Below are positions 1 through 8,332 of a stretch of DNA of 64,000 nucleotides, in pieces. Position 1 is the stretch's first letter, and each line of letters begins with the position of its first letter. A program made the position numbers and the translations under genes. Location: contig JAVKIY010000003.1 in NCBI GenBank assembly GCA_031459235.1, positions 16,955 through 80,954 of the forward strand. The letters are read 5' to 3'. The notes below the pieces were generated by a model. That model searched no databases. It worked only from the letters and a program-made list of their open reading frames with translations, and was not told the origin of the DNA. This DNA comes from Fervidifonticultor_A tertius (lineage in GTDB: Bacteria > Sysuimicrobiota > Sysuimicrobiia > Sysuimicrobiales > Humicultoraceae).

Positions 1-639
1 ACGACCGGCCTCCTGAACGCACAGCGCGCGCACCGTGGCCACGAGCTCGGCCGTGCGCCGTGAGCGCGACAGGCTGCTCCGGTTGACCACGAGCCGCGCC
101 GTGGACTGCGCGATCTCGGCGACCTCGCGGAGTCGGTTCTCCCGCAGCGTCCGCCCCGTCATCACCAAGTCGACGATGCCGTCGGCGAGCCCCACCAGCG
201 GCGCGAGCTCGACCGACCCGTAGAGCACCACGATCTCGGCGGGCCGCGCCACCTGCTCGAAGTACCGCGCGGTCAGCCGGGGGTACTTGGTGGCCACGCG
301 CAGCGCGTGGCCCGGCCGCCAGAGCTGCTCCGCGCGCTCCTCGGGCAGGGCCACCACGGCCCGGCAGGCGCCGAACCCGAGGTCGAGCAGTTCGTAGACG
401 TCGCGTCCCTGCTCCAGCAGCATGTCCCGGCCAACGATCCCCACGTCGGCCGCACCCTGCTCGACGTAGGTCAGCAGGTCCGTGGGCCGGGCGAGCAGCA
501 CGCGCGCCCCGCCCTCCAGGTCGACCAGGAGGCGGCGGTCGTCCCCGAGCCCGCGCGCGTGGAGCCCCGCGCGTTCGAGCAGACGCACCGCGTCGTGCAG
601 CAGACGGCCGGTCGGCACGGCGACGGTTAGCGGACTCAC
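1..639 (-). CDS. hisG: ATP phosphoribosyltransferase, short form (3' end beyond window)
   Basis: First enzyme of histidine biosynthesis; condenses ATP with PRPP in the cytoplasm. Translation from the GTG at 639 reads MSPLTVAVPTGRLLHDAV, then a domain-1 stretch with GAARVLLARP-like and ADVGIVGRDMLLE motifs and the PRPP-site stretch LVMTGRTLREN near residues 177-187. 213 codons are present, close to the full 205-220 aa of the short HisGs form, so only the extreme C-terminus is missing. The short form lacks the C-terminal regulatory domain and needs HisZ, which is encoded immediately upstream; the GTG overlaps the hisZ stop by 3 nt (GTGA), indicating translational coupling. Identification is secure; the end lies outside the window. 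Confidence 0.95.
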   Translation of the reverse strand, partial: MSPLTVAVPTGRLLHDAVRLLERAGLHARGLGDDRRLLVDLEGGARVLLARPTDLLTYVEQGAADVGIVGRDMLLEQGRDVYELLDLGFGACRAVVALPEERAEQLWRPGHALRVATKYPRLTARYFEQVARPAEIVVLYGSVELAPLVGLADGIVDLVMTGRTLRENRLREVAEIAQSTARLVVNRSSLSRSRRTAELVATVRALCVQEAGR

Positions 640-1871
640 GCGCGCGTCTCCAGGGCCGCGCGTACCACGACGAGGACGTCGTCGAACGCGGTCGCCACCT
701 CACCGGCGGCGCCGGACACCACCGTGGTGTCCGGGCCCACCCGCACCGTGCACGCCGCGAGCGGCCCGGCCGCGCCGTCAGGCAACGCCACCACGGCGAG
801 GCCGGCCCGGCGCAGCACCAGCGCGACGCGCACCGCCTGGCGGTAGGCCTGGTCCTCGTAGCGCACGGCGACGGTCGGCCGGCTGGCGGGCGCGCAATCC
901 AGAACATCGAGCACCCGGTCGACGCCGATGGCGAAGCCCGTCGCCGGCGCCGGGTGCCCGAACCGGGCCAGCAGGTCGTCATAGCGCCCGCCGCCGAGCA
1001 GCGGGAGCCCCGCGGCCGGGCCGTGCGCCTCGAACACGATGCCGCTGTAGTAGTCGAAATCCCGGATGAGGCCGAGATCCACCTCCACGCGCACCGAGGG
1101 GGCGTGCGCCTCGACGCCCTCGAGGACCGCCGCCAGCGCGGCGAGTGCCTCGCGGCTCTCCGCCGCGTGCGCGAGTAGTTCCGCCCGCGCGAGCGCCGTG
1201 GGGCCGCGCAGGACCGGGAGCGAGCGAAGCGCCTCCAACGCGGGCCCCGGCGGCACGGCCGCCTCCAGCTCCGCGAAGGCGCGCCGGTACAGCAGCTCGC
1301 GCGCGGTCTCGGCGGCGCCGTCGGGCAGCGTTGCGAGCAGGCCGCGCAGGAACCCGGCGTGGCCGACGCTGATCGCCGCGTCGGTCAGCCCAACCGCGCG
1401 CAGCGCGTCGGCGGCGAGCGCGATCACCTCGGCGTCGCCCCGCCACCCCGCGGCGCCGATCAGCTCCACGCCCGCCTGCGTGAACTCGCGATGCCGCCCC
1501 GAGCCGCGCTCCTGCCCGCGAAAGACCGGCGCCACGTAGGCCAGCCGCAGCGGGCCCTCGCCGCCCGGCAGCAACCGCGTCGCGGCCAGACGCGCGAGCG
1601 GTACAGTCATCTCGGGGCGCAGGGCCAGGACCTCCCCGTCGGCGTCCACGAGCTTCAACAGCCGGTCGCCGACCCCCGGGCCGGCGCCGTGCAGGAACGT
1701 CTCGTAGAACTCCACCGCGGGCGTGGCCACCTCATGGTAGCCCCATCGGGCGAACGTCTCCCGCAGGCGCTCCTCGGCCCTCCGGCGCGCGGCCACCTCG
1801 GCGGCGGTCTGGTCGCGCATGCCCGCCGGCACCTGCCGCCACCGTGCGCGCTCGGCGCGCCGGATCCGCAT
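636..1871 (-). CDS. hisZ: ATP phosphoribosyltransferase regulatory subunit HisZ
   Basis: HisRS paralogue that forms a hetero-octamer with short-form HisG and makes it sensitive to histidine. The 411 aa keep the class II synthetase core: motif-2-like LRPEMTVPLARL near residue 83, then YVAPVFRGQERGSGRHREFTQAG, and a motif-3-like GGGRYDDLLARFG and TGFAIGVDRVLDVL near 300-330. The C-terminal region is short and not a recognisable HisRS anticodon-binding domain. Genuine HisRS is excluded by length and by pairing with short HisG. The ATG at 1871 is preceded by AGGAG (plus-strand 1882-1886). It is first in the hisZ-hisG unit, behind the palindrome at 1896-1913. Confidence 0.95.
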   Translation of the reverse strand: MRIRRAERARWRQVPAGMRDQTAAEVAARRRAEERLRETFARWGYHEVATPAVEFYETFLHGAGPGVGDRLLKLVDADGEVLALRPEMTVPLARLAATRLLPGGEGPLRLAYVAPVFRGQERGSGRHREFTQAGVELIGAAGWRGDAEVIALAADALRAVGLTDAAISVGHAGFLRGLLATLPDGAAETARELLYRRAFAELEAAVPPGPALEALRSLPVLRGPTALARAELLAHAAESREALAALAAVLEGVEAHAPSVRVEVDLGLIRDFDYYSGIVFEAHGPAAGLPLLGGGRYDDLLARFGHPAPATGFAIGVDRVLDVLDCAPASRPTVAVRYEDQAYRQAVRVALVLRRAGLAVVALPDGAAGPLAACTVRVGPDTTVVSGAAGEVATAFDDVLVVVRAALETRA

Positions 1872-1895
1872 GACGGGCGTACTCCTTCGCTGTGG

Positions 1896-1913
1896 GCTTT
1901 ATTACGCTAAAGC
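1896..1913. promoter_or_regulatory. Perfect 6-6-6 palindrome upstream of hisZ, candidate HisR/YerC operator
   Basis: GCTTTATTACGCTAAAGC: arms GCTTTA and TAAAGC are perfect inverted repeats around a 6-bp centre, 24 bp before the hisZ ATG. It is an AT-rich island in a very GC-rich background, where a promoter is expected. On the minus strand TTGCCA lies 17 bp from AATAAA overlapping it, a weak promoter guess. The neighbouring gene is a YerC-type TrpR-fold regulator, a family reported to control histidine genes in Gram-positive bacteria. Binding is inferred. Confidence 0.55.
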
Positions 1914-1959
1914 ATCAGCGTGGCAAACAACGCTAGCCTAGCACCTGCGGGCGCCCACG

Positions 1960-2313
1960 TCAAGACGCGCGCCCCCGCCCGCGGCGCCCCGGACCGGCGG
2001 GGCGCGTCGCGCCCTCCAGCCGCGCCAGCACCCGTCGGTACCCGTCGGCGCCGTAGAAGAGGAAGCGTCGGACGCGGCTGATCGTGGCGCTGCTCGCGCC
2101 GGTGCGGCGCTCGATTTCCTCGTAGGTCCGGCCCTGGGCCAGCAGCCGCGCGACCTCCAGGCGCGCCGCGAGCGCCTTCACCTCCGCGATGGTGCAGAGG
2201 TCCTCGAGGAACCGGTAGCACTCCTCGACGGTCCGGAGGGTGAGCAGCGCGCGGCAGAGCCGGTCCGCGTGCGGGCCACGCAGTCTCGGGTCGACACGGG
2301 GAGCGCGTGCCAT
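1960..2313 (-). CDS. yerC: YerC/YecD family TrpR-like repressor (putative HisR)
   Basis: 117-aa TrpR-superfamily DNA-binding protein. Residues about 25-95 carry the family core: TVEECYRFLEDLCTIAEVKA, then the helix-turn-helix GRTYEEIERRTGASSATISR followed by VRRFLFYGADGY. The tail after residue 100 is basic and low-complexity (GPGRRGRGRAS). The ATG at 2313 has AGGAGG 4 nt upstream. The gene lies upstream of, and codirectional with, hisZ-hisG. The family has been proposed as a histidine-biosynthesis repressor in Firmicutes; direct control of hisZG here is inference from proximity and the palindrome at 1896-1913. Family call is secure, target less so. Confidence 0.9.
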   Translation of the reverse strand: MARAPRVDPRLRGPHADRLCRALLTLRTVEECYRFLEDLCTIAEVKALAARLEVARLLAQGRTYEEIERRTGASSATISRVRRFLFYGADGYRRVLARLEGATRPAGPGRRGRGRAS

Positions 2314-2336
2314 GGGGCCTCCTGGTCAATCGTCCT

Positions 2337-2358
2337 GTCCCCGACTTCGGGCGGGGAC
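2337..2358. repeat. 7-bp inverted repeat in the yerC leader
   Basis: GTCCCCG at 2337-2343 and CGGGGAC at 2352-2358 are perfect inverted repeats with an 8-nt loop, 24 nt upstream of the yerC ATG. It could be a leader hairpin or an operator between the divergent yerC and XRE-TPR genes. No U-tract follows, so it is not a canonical terminator. Confidence 0.3.
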
Positions 2359-2439
2359 CGGCGTTCCCTCCCACCCGACTCGCGCGCGCACTGGCAGGGA
2401 CCGCACCCCCCGCACCGAACCCTGCACGTGGCGTTGTTC

Positions 2440-2468
2440 GTGAATCGTTTCCTTCGGTGCGGTATACT
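2440..2468 (+). promoter_or_regulatory. Promoter of the XRE-TPR gene, leaderless transcript predicted
   Basis: The -10 hexamer TATACT is at 2463-2468; a weak -35 (GTGAAT, 2440-2445) lies 17 bp upstream. The ATG is at 2478, only 9 nt after the -10, so transcription should begin at or just before it. No Shine-Dalgarno sequence precedes the ATG. Confidence 0.6.
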
Positions 2469-2477
2469 TTATCCAAC

Positions 2478-3839
2478 ATGCCCAAACTCTCCTCACCTCC
2501 CCTCACTCGCCCCGACTGGCTCGTGCAGTTCGGCCGGCGCCTGCTGCTCGCGCGCGGTCGCGCCGGTCTCACCCAGCAGGCCCTCGGTGCGCCCGACCTG
2601 AGCAAGAGCTTCATCAGCCTGCTCGAGAGCGGCCGCTCGCATCCGTCGGTGGAGACCGTGCTGGCGCTGGCCCGCCGCCTGAACAGCTCCATCGGTGCCC
2701 TGCTGCTCGACCCCGACGAACTGCGGCGCGAGACCGCGCAGAGCCTCGCGCACCTGGCCGGCCTGCTCGACCCGGCCGTCGGGGGGCGCGAGGTGGTGAC
2801 GCTGCTCGACGCCGCCCGGACGCTGCTGCCCGACCCGCCAGGTGAGCTCCGGCTCCGCGACCTGCTGCTGCGCGCCCGCGTGGCGCTCGCGGGGCAGGCC
2901 CTGGCCGACGCAGCGCGGTGGGCCGACGAGGCGATCGCGCTCGCGCGCCGCCAGCGGCTGGTCCACCTGCTGGGCATGGCGCAGGCGGTCCGCGGCGAGG
3001 TCGAGGTGCGCCGCGGGGCGTGGACCGCGGCCCTGCCGTTGCTCGAGGCCGGGACGACCGCCATGCAACGGGCGAAAGCGGCCCGAACCGAGGAGAACAT
3101 CCGCGCGTTGATCCTGCTCGGTACGACGCGGGCGCACCTCGGAGGGGTCGAGCGCGCGCAGCGGGCGTACCGGCGGGCCGTGGAACTCGCCGCCCGTCTC
3201 CGCCTCCACGGCCTGCGCGGCCGGGCGCTCGCGGCGCAAGCCCTCCTGCACCGACACCGCCGCCGCCTGGACGCGGCCCTCGAGGCGCTCGGCGCCGCGC
3301 GGGCGGCCCTTGAGGAGGCGCAGGCGACCGAAGAGCTCAGCCGCGTGCTCACGCAGATCGGCCTGATCCAGAGCGAGCAGGGACGGTTCCAGGAGGCGCT
3401 CGGCACGCTGGGCGAGGCGCTGCGCCTCCAGGGACGCGGCACCTCGCCGCGCCAGCGGTCGGTCACCATGGCCGGGATCGCCGCGATCCATTTGGCGATG
3501 GGGCAGCCCGGCGAGGCGGCGCGGGCGGCGCGCCGCGCGCTCAAGGAGGCCCAGAGCGTCCGGGACCAAGCCTCGGCGGCCACCGCCCAGGTCACGCTGG
3601 CCAGGGCGCTGCGCGCGCAGGGCCGACGCAGCGACGCGATCGAGCTGTTGCGCGACGCCATCGCGACGCTGGGCAGGGCCCGCGGCGCCCGCTTGATGGC
3701 CGACGCCGCCGCCGAGCTCGGGACCATGCTGCGGGAGGCCGGGGCAACCGGCGAGGCCGCCCGCTACACGGCGATGGCGGGGCCGCCCGCCCGGGCCGAG
3801 GCTATTCCCGGCGTCATCCTCGACCAGCTGCCACGCTGA
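2478..3839 (+). CDS. XRE-family HTH regulator with C-terminal TPR repeats
   Basis: 453 aa. Residues about 10-70 form a Cro/C1-type helix-turn-helix (FGRRLLLARGRAGLTQQALG, then SKSFISLLESGRSHPSVETVLALARRLN). The remainder is a long run of 34-residue helical TPR-like repeats rich in Ala, Leu and Arg (for example ELSRVLTQIGLIQSEQGRFQ). This architecture is typical of regulators in which the TPR part binds a peptide or protein partner. The in-frame ORF extends upstream to 2307, but the ATG at 2478 is preferred because the HTH starts there and a TATACT box lies 10 nt before it. Divergent from yerC. Ligand and targets unknown. Confidence 0.85.
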   Translation: MPKLSSPPLTRPDWLVQFGRRLLLARGRAGLTQQALGAPDLSKSFISLLESGRSHPSVETVLALARRLNSSIGALLLDPDELRRETAQSLAHLAGLLDPAVGGREVVTLLDAARTLLPDPPGELRLRDLLLRARVALAGQALADAARWADEAIALARRQRLVHLLGMAQAVRGEVEVRRGAWTAALPLLEAGTTAMQRAKAARTEENIRALILLGTTRAHLGGVERAQRAYRRAVELAARLRLHGLRGRALAAQALLHRHRRRLDAALEALGAARAALEEAQATEELSRVLTQIGLIQSEQGRFQEALGTLGEALRLQGRGTSPRQRSVTMAGIAAIHLAMGQPGEAARAARRALKEAQSVRDQASAATAQVTLARALRAQGRRSDAIELLRDAIATLGRARGARLMADAAAELGTMLREAGATGEAARYTAMAGPPARAEAIPGVILDQLPR

Positions 3840-3848
3840 GCCCGCGGC

Positions 3849-3871
3849 GCCCGCCACCCTTCCGGGCGGGC
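3849..3871 (+). terminator. Hairpin without U-tract between the XRE-TPR gene and glnS
   Basis: GCCCGCC (3849-3855) pairs with GGCGGGC (3865-3871) across a 9-nt loop, 10 nt after the XRE-TPR stop codon. No run of T follows, so intrinsic termination is uncertain. Confidence 0.3.
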
Positions 3872-3902
3872 ACCTCCCGCGGTATCCTCGGATGAAGGGA
3901 CC

Positions 3903-5615
3903 ATGCCCGGCGAGATGACCGGCGCGCCCCGGGCGCGCCACGTCAGCCCCAACTTCATCACGGAGATCATCGACGCCGATCTCCGGGACGGCCGGCACGC
4001 GACCGTGCGGACCCGTTTTCCGCCCGAGCCGAACGGCTACCTCCACATCGGGCACGCCAAGTCCATCTGCCTGAACTTCGGGCTGGCGCTGGACTACGGC
4101 GGCGAGTGCAACCTCCGCTTCGACGACACCAACCCCGAGACCGAGAGTGTCGAGTACGTCGACGCCATCAAGCGCGACGTGGAGTGGCTCGGGTTCCGGT
4201 GGGCGCGGGAGCTCTACGCGTCGGACTACTTCGAGCGCCTCTACGCCTGCGCCGTCCAGCTCATCCGGGACGGGCACGCCTATGTGGACAGCCTCTCGGA
4301 GGACGAGATCGGGCGTTACCGCGGCACGGTGGCCCAGCCCGGCACCCCGAGCCCCTACCGAGACCGATCGGTGGAGGAGAATCTGGACCTGTTCGCCCGC
4401 ATGCGCCGCGGCGAGTTCCCCAATGGTGCGCACGTCCTGCGCGCCAAGATCGACTTGGCCAGCCCGAACATGAAGCTGCGGGACCCCGTGCTCTACCGTA
4501 TCGTGCACGCCCGGCACTACCACACCGGAAACGCCTGGTGCCTCTACCCCCTCTACGACTTCGCCCACCCGCTCTCCGACGCGTTCGAGGGCATCACGCA
4601 CAGCCTCTGCACCCTGGAGTTCGAGAACAACCGGGCGATCTACGACTGGCTGCTCGAGCGGCTGCGGGGCACCTGCGGCATCCCGGCCTCCCCGCGGCCG
4701 CACCAGTACGAGTTTGCGCGCCTCACCCTGGACTACACCGTGCTGTCCAAGCGCAAGCTCATCCGCCTGGTCGAAGACGGCCACGTGGACGGCTGGGACG
4801 ACCCGCGCATGCCCACGCTATCAGGCCTGCGGCGCCGCGGGGTGAGCCCCGAGGCGATCCGCGAGTTTGCCAACCGCATCGGGGTGGCCCGGACGAACAG
4901 CCGCGTGGACCCTGGGGCGCTGGAGGCGGCCATCCGCGACGATCTGAACCTGCGCGCGCCGCGCGTGCTCGCGGTCCTGCGCCCGCTCGCGGTCACGATC
5001 ACCAACTTCCCCGAGGGGCGCGTCGAGCGCCTGACCGCGCCGTACTGGCCGCATGACGTACCCCGCGAGGGCGCGCGCCCCCTGCCCTTCGCCCGGCACC
5101 TGTACATCGAGCGTGACGACTTCATGGAACATCCGCCGCGCGGGTTCCACCGATTGACGCCCGGCGGTCGCGTGCGGCTGCGCCACGCCTACGTCATCCG
5201 GTGCGACGAGATCGTGCGCGACGCCGCCGGCGAGATTGTGGAGCTCCGGTGCTCGTACGATCCGTCCACGCTCGGCCGGGCGCCGGACGGCGGCGCGGTG
5301 AGGGGCACCATCCACTGGGTGGCGGCGGCCTACGCCGTGCCGATGACCGCTCGGCTCTACGACCGCCTGTTCAGCGTCGCCGATCCCGAGCGCGGCGATG
5401 GCGACTTCACCGCGCACCTCAACCCGGCGTCGCGGACGGTCGTCGAAGGGTTCGTGGAGCCGAGCGTCCTCGACGACGCCCCCGACGTCCGCTATCAGTT
5501 CGAGCGGCTGGGCTATTTCTGGCGCGACCCCGCGGACTCCAAGCCCGACCGCCTGGTCTTCAACCGCATCGTTACCCTGCGCGACTCCTGGGCGAAGATG
5601 CACCGGGGCGGCTGA
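3903..5615 (+). CDS. glnS: Glutaminyl-tRNA synthetase
   Basis: Class Ic synthetase that charges tRNA-Gln directly with glutamine. 570 aa. HIGH motif at residues 48-51 (PEPNGYLHIGHAKS), the GlnRS-type RFDDTNPETESVEYVDAI stretch, YPLYDFAHPLSDAFEGITHSLCTLEF, and the KMSKS-equivalent VLSKR at 280-284. The C-terminal half has the two beta-barrel anticodon-binding domains (for example RDDFMEHPPRGFHRL, then FERLGYFWRDPADSKPD). Length is normal. ATG at 3903 follows AAGGGA. GlnRS is absent from many bacteria that use GatCAB, so its presence with a separate GltX and tRNA-Gln(CUG) in this window indicates the direct route is available. Confidence 0.97.
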   Translation: MPGEMTGAPRARHVSPNFITEIIDADLRDGRHATVRTRFPPEPNGYLHIGHAKSICLNFGLALDYGGECNLRFDDTNPETESVEYVDAIKRDVEWLGFRWARELYASDYFERLYACAVQLIRDGHAYVDSLSEDEIGRYRGTVAQPGTPSPYRDRSVEENLDLFARMRRGEFPNGAHVLRAKIDLASPNMKLRDPVLYRIVHARHYHTGNAWCLYPLYDFAHPLSDAFEGITHSLCTLEFENNRAIYDWLLERLRGTCGIPASPRPHQYEFARLTLDYTVLSKRKLIRLVEDGHVDGWDDPRMPTLSGLRRRGVSPEAIREFANRIGVARTNSRVDPGALEAAIRDDLNLRAPRVLAVLRPLAVTITNFPEGRVERLTAPYWPHDVPREGARPLPFARHLYIERDDFMEHPPRGFHRLTPGGRVRLRHAYVIRCDEIVRDAAGEIVELRCSYDPSTLGRAPDGGAVRGTIHWVAAAYAVPMTARLYDRLFSVADPERGDGDFTAHLNPASRTVVEGFVEPSVLDDAPDVRYQFERLGYFWRDPADSKPDRLVFNRIVTLRDSWAKMHRGG

Positions 5616-5668
5616 ACCTGCCCGGCCCGACAGGTAACGTCCGCCGGTCCGGAGAATACCGGACGGTT

Positions 5669-7879
5669 ATGGGACAGGACGGGGTCGGCGTCCTCACACC
5701 GGGCGCGCGCCTCCTGGTGGGGGCTGCGGAGGCGCTCGCCGGCGCGAGCCAGCCGGCGCAGCTCGGTGTGCACCACTGGCTGCTCGCGCTCGTCGAGCGC
5801 CACGCGGGCATGGCCGAGGACCTGACCGCCGGCCTGGACGCGGCGGCGCTGCGCCGCTATCTGCTCGAGCGGCTGCGCGCCGGCGATCCGGGCGCTCCGC
5901 TCTCCGCCGACGACGCCCGCACCCGCGGTGCGCAGCGCGCCGCCGCCCGGGGGAAGACCGAGACGGCCGAGCGCGACCTGGCGGCCGTGATCCTGACCGC
6001 CGCGGGCTACACGGTCGTCGCCGCAGGGGCGCCGACCGCGGGGCGGGCGGCCGCGGGCGGGGGCAGCGCCGCCGTTGCTGGCAATGCCGTCGCGGAGGCG
6101 GTCCCCGCATCGGGCTATCGGCCGCGCAACACGCGGCCGACGCCCACGATTGAGCACTATGGCCGCGACCTCACGCGCGAGGCGCAGGACGGCGCGCTCA
6201 CCCCGATTGTCGGGCGCGCCGACGAGATCCAGCTCGTCATCGAGACCCTGTGCCGCCGCACGAAGCGGAACCCGGTGCTCATCGGCCCGGCCGGCGTCGG
6301 CAAGACCGCCATCGTCGAAGGACTGGCGCAGCGTATCGTCGCGGGCGACATCCCCGAGGTTCTCCGCGGCACGCGGTTGCTGGCGCTATTGCCCTCGCTG
6401 GTCGTGGCCGGCGCCGCCGCCTACGGCGACCTCCAGACGCGCATGAACGCCATCCTGTCCGAGGCGAGCCAGGATGGCGTGGTCCTGTTCATCGACGAGG
6501 TCCATCAGGTCATCGGCGCCGGGGGTGCGCCCGGCACCGCTGATATGGCCAGCCTGCTCAAGCCGGCGCTGGCGCGCGGCGAGCTGGCTTGCATCGCCGC
6601 CACGACCGATGACGAGTACCGGCGCTTCATCGAACCCGATGCTGCCCTTGAGCGGCGGTTCCAGCCGGTACGCGTCCAGGAACTGACACCCGAGCAGACG
6701 CTCGAGGTGCTCCGGGTGCTGCGCGACGACTTGGGACGGCTGCGCGGCGTGACCGTCGGCGACGAGGTGCTCGCCTGGTTGGTCGACTTCGCCGGGCAGT
6801 ATCTGCGCAACCGCTACTTCCCGGACAAGGCCGTGGACCTGCTGGAGCAGTGCGTCGCGTACGCCGTGACGCAGGACCGCCGCGCGGTCGAGGATGCCGA
6901 CGCGCGTGCGGTAGCGGAGCGCCTCATCGGCGTCCCGCTCGAGCTCGAGCGGCGGCTTGCGGCGCTCCGTGACCGCGTCAGCGGCGAGGCCCTGCTCGAC
7001 GACGAGGACCTCCAGGCCCTGGTGAACCGTCTCCAGGTGACCATGCGCGGAATGGACGTGCGGCCCGCGCGGCCGAACGCGGTCCTGCTGCTGGCCGGCG
7101 AGGCCGCCGCCTCGAGCGAGGCGCTCGCCGAAGCCATCGCCACGGCGCTCTTCGGCGCCGCCAATCGGGAAATCACCCTCGACCTCGGACGGTTCGTCCA
7201 CCCCGCGGACGTCGCCATGCTGGTCGGCGCGCCACCGGGCTACATCGGGTACAGCGACGCGCTCCCGCTGCACCGGCTGACCCAGACCCCGTGGTGCGTC
7301 CTGCGCCTGGAGGGCGTCGATGCCGCTCACCCCCAGGTCCGCGCGGTCCTCACGCAGGGCATCGCGCACGGGTTCATCACGGACGCGCGGGGCAAGCGGC
7401 TCTACCTGAGCGACACGGTCGTCCTGTTGACGGCGTCGTCGCCGGCGGAGATGCCGCGGCCCGTGGGCTTCATGCGCGACGAGATGCCCGCCGAGCGGCC
7501 GACCACCCTCGACGTCGCCGGCCTGCTCGGGGCGGAGCTGGCGGCGCAGGTGGACCGGGTCTGCGCCACGGCGGCGCGCACCGCGCCGATGCGCCGGCGC
7601 TGGGTCGAGGAGCGGCTCCTGGCGGAGCTGGCCGACCGCTACCGCAAGCAGGGGCTTGAGCTGCGCTGGGACGAGACGTTCCTCCGCTGGCTGATGGAGC
7701 GCGTGGCGACCGCCGCCAACAGCCGCGACTGGGAGCGGCTGATGGACGAGCAGATCGGGCCGCTGCTCGTACCGCATCTGTCGGCCGCGGGGGTGGGCAA
7801 GCCCCGCGTGGTCCGCATCACCTGGAGGGACGACGGTATGCACGTCGAGCCGCACACGACACCGGAGGGGGGCCGCTAA
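5669..7879 (+). CDS. Clp/Hsp100-like AAA+ protein with a degenerate second ATPase domain
   Basis: 736 aa with ClpA/ClpC-like order. An N-terminal Clp_N-like half repeat (residues about 7-70, VLTPGARLLVGAAEAL) is followed by a low-complexity linker. The first AAA+ domain is intact: Walker A GPAGVGKT at 206-213, Walker B LFIDE at 273-277, pore-loop region with Tyr kept but KYRGEFE replaced by AAYGDLQ. There is no long M-domain. The second AAA+ domain keeps the fold signature GAPPGYIGYSD. Its Walker A is replaced by AGEAAASSE (476-484; Ser482 where Lys is expected) and its Walker B by RLEGVD (Gly549 for the catalytic Glu). The ATG at 5669 lacks a strong SD. It sits 2 nt before the YbjN/CesT-like gene. 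Likely a threading or remodelling ATPase driven by one ring; substrate unknown. Confidence 0.8.
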   Translation: MGQDGVGVLTPGARLLVGAAEALAGASQPAQLGVHHWLLALVERHAGMAEDLTAGLDAAALRRYLLERLRAGDPGAPLSADDARTRGAQRAAARGKTETAERDLAAVILTAAGYTVVAAGAPTAGRAAAGGGSAAVAGNAVAEAVPASGYRPRNTRPTPTIEHYGRDLTREAQDGALTPIVGRADEIQLVIETLCRRTKRNPVLIGPAGVGKTAIVEGLAQRIVAGDIPEVLRGTRLLALLPSLVVAGAAAYGDLQTRMNAILSEASQDGVVLFIDEVHQVIGAGGAPGTADMASLLKPALARGELACIAATTDDEYRRFIEPDAALERRFQPVRVQELTPEQTLEVLRVLRDDLGRLRGVTVGDEVLAWLVDFAGQYLRNRYFPDKAVDLLEQCVAYAVTQDRRAVEDADARAVAERLIGVPLELERRLAALRDRVSGEALLDDEDLQALVNRLQVTMRGMDVRPARPNAVLLLAGEAAASSEALAEAIATALFGAANREITLDLGRFVHPADVAMLVGAPPGYIGYSDALPLHRLTQTPWCVLRLEGVDAAHPQVRAVLTQGIAHGFITDARGKRLYLSDTVVLLTASSPAEMPRPVGFMRDEMPAERPTTLDVAGLLGAELAAQVDRVCATAARTAPMRRRWVEERLLAELADRYRKQGLELRWDETFLRWLMERVATAANSRDWERLMDEQIGPLLVPHLSAAGVGKPRVVRITWRDDGMHVEPHTTPEGGR

Positions 7880-7881
7880 CC

Positions 7882-8328
7882 GTGCCCGTACAGTTCCAGC
7901 ACGACACCCACAAGGCGATCTACGAGAAGGTCGGCGGGTTCATGAAGGAACTGTTCGGGGAGTTCGCCGGCGTCCGCACCGACTTCCCGGGCTACTACCT
8001 CACCATGGGCTCCGCAATCGTCCAGGTCTTCGTCCTCCCGTGGGGCGACGCCGACGCGATCGTCAACGTCCGGTCCTGGGTGGTCACCGGCGCCGAGCGG
8101 ACCCCGGAGATGCTGGAGTTCCTCCTTCGCGAGAACTTCGAGATGCGCTTCGGGGCGTTCGGCCTGGACAAGGACGGCGATGTCGTGTTCGAGCACACGA
8201 TCGCCGGCTCGAGCTGCGGCAAGCAGGAGCTGAAGGCCTCGGTGCTGGCGGTGGCCGGTGTCGCCGACACCTATGACGACAAGATCGTGAGCCGCTGGGG
8301 CGGCAAGCGCGCCACCGACCGCGGCTAG
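7882..8328 (+). CDS. YbjN / type III chaperone-like (CesT fold) protein
   Basis: 148 aa, GTG start 2 nt after the upstream stop codon, so almost certainly cotranscribed and cotranslated with the Clp-like gene. The sequence has the YbjN/T3SS-chaperone pattern: an alternating beta section (YLTMGSAIVQVFVLPW, IVNVRSWVVTGAERTPEMLE), LLRENFEMRFGAFGLDKDGDVVFEHTI, then a helix ending in VAGVADTYDDKIVSRWGG. Such domains usually dimerise and bind peptide segments of clients. No signal peptide or membrane segment. Inferred role: adaptor or client-binding partner of the Clp-like protein. The family assignment rests on pattern recognition and is moderately sure. Confidence 0.65.
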   Translation: MPVQFQHDTHKAIYEKVGGFMKELFGEFAGVRTDFPGYYLTMGSAIVQVFVLPWGDADAIVNVRSWVVTGAERTPEMLEFLLRENFEMRFGAFGLDKDGDVVFEHTIAGSSCGKQELKASVLAVAGVADTYDDKIVSRWGGKRATDRG

Positions 8329-8332
8329 ACGA

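Noticed and set aside
2493..4784. A 763-codon minus-strand open frame under the XRE-TPR gene and glnS
   Set aside because: Antisense to two genes with clear motifs; no domain of its own.
5201..5668. Upstream in-frame extension of the Clp-like protein
   Set aside because: It overlaps the end of glnS in another frame and reads as Arg-rich noise; the Clp_N-like start follows the ATG at 5669.
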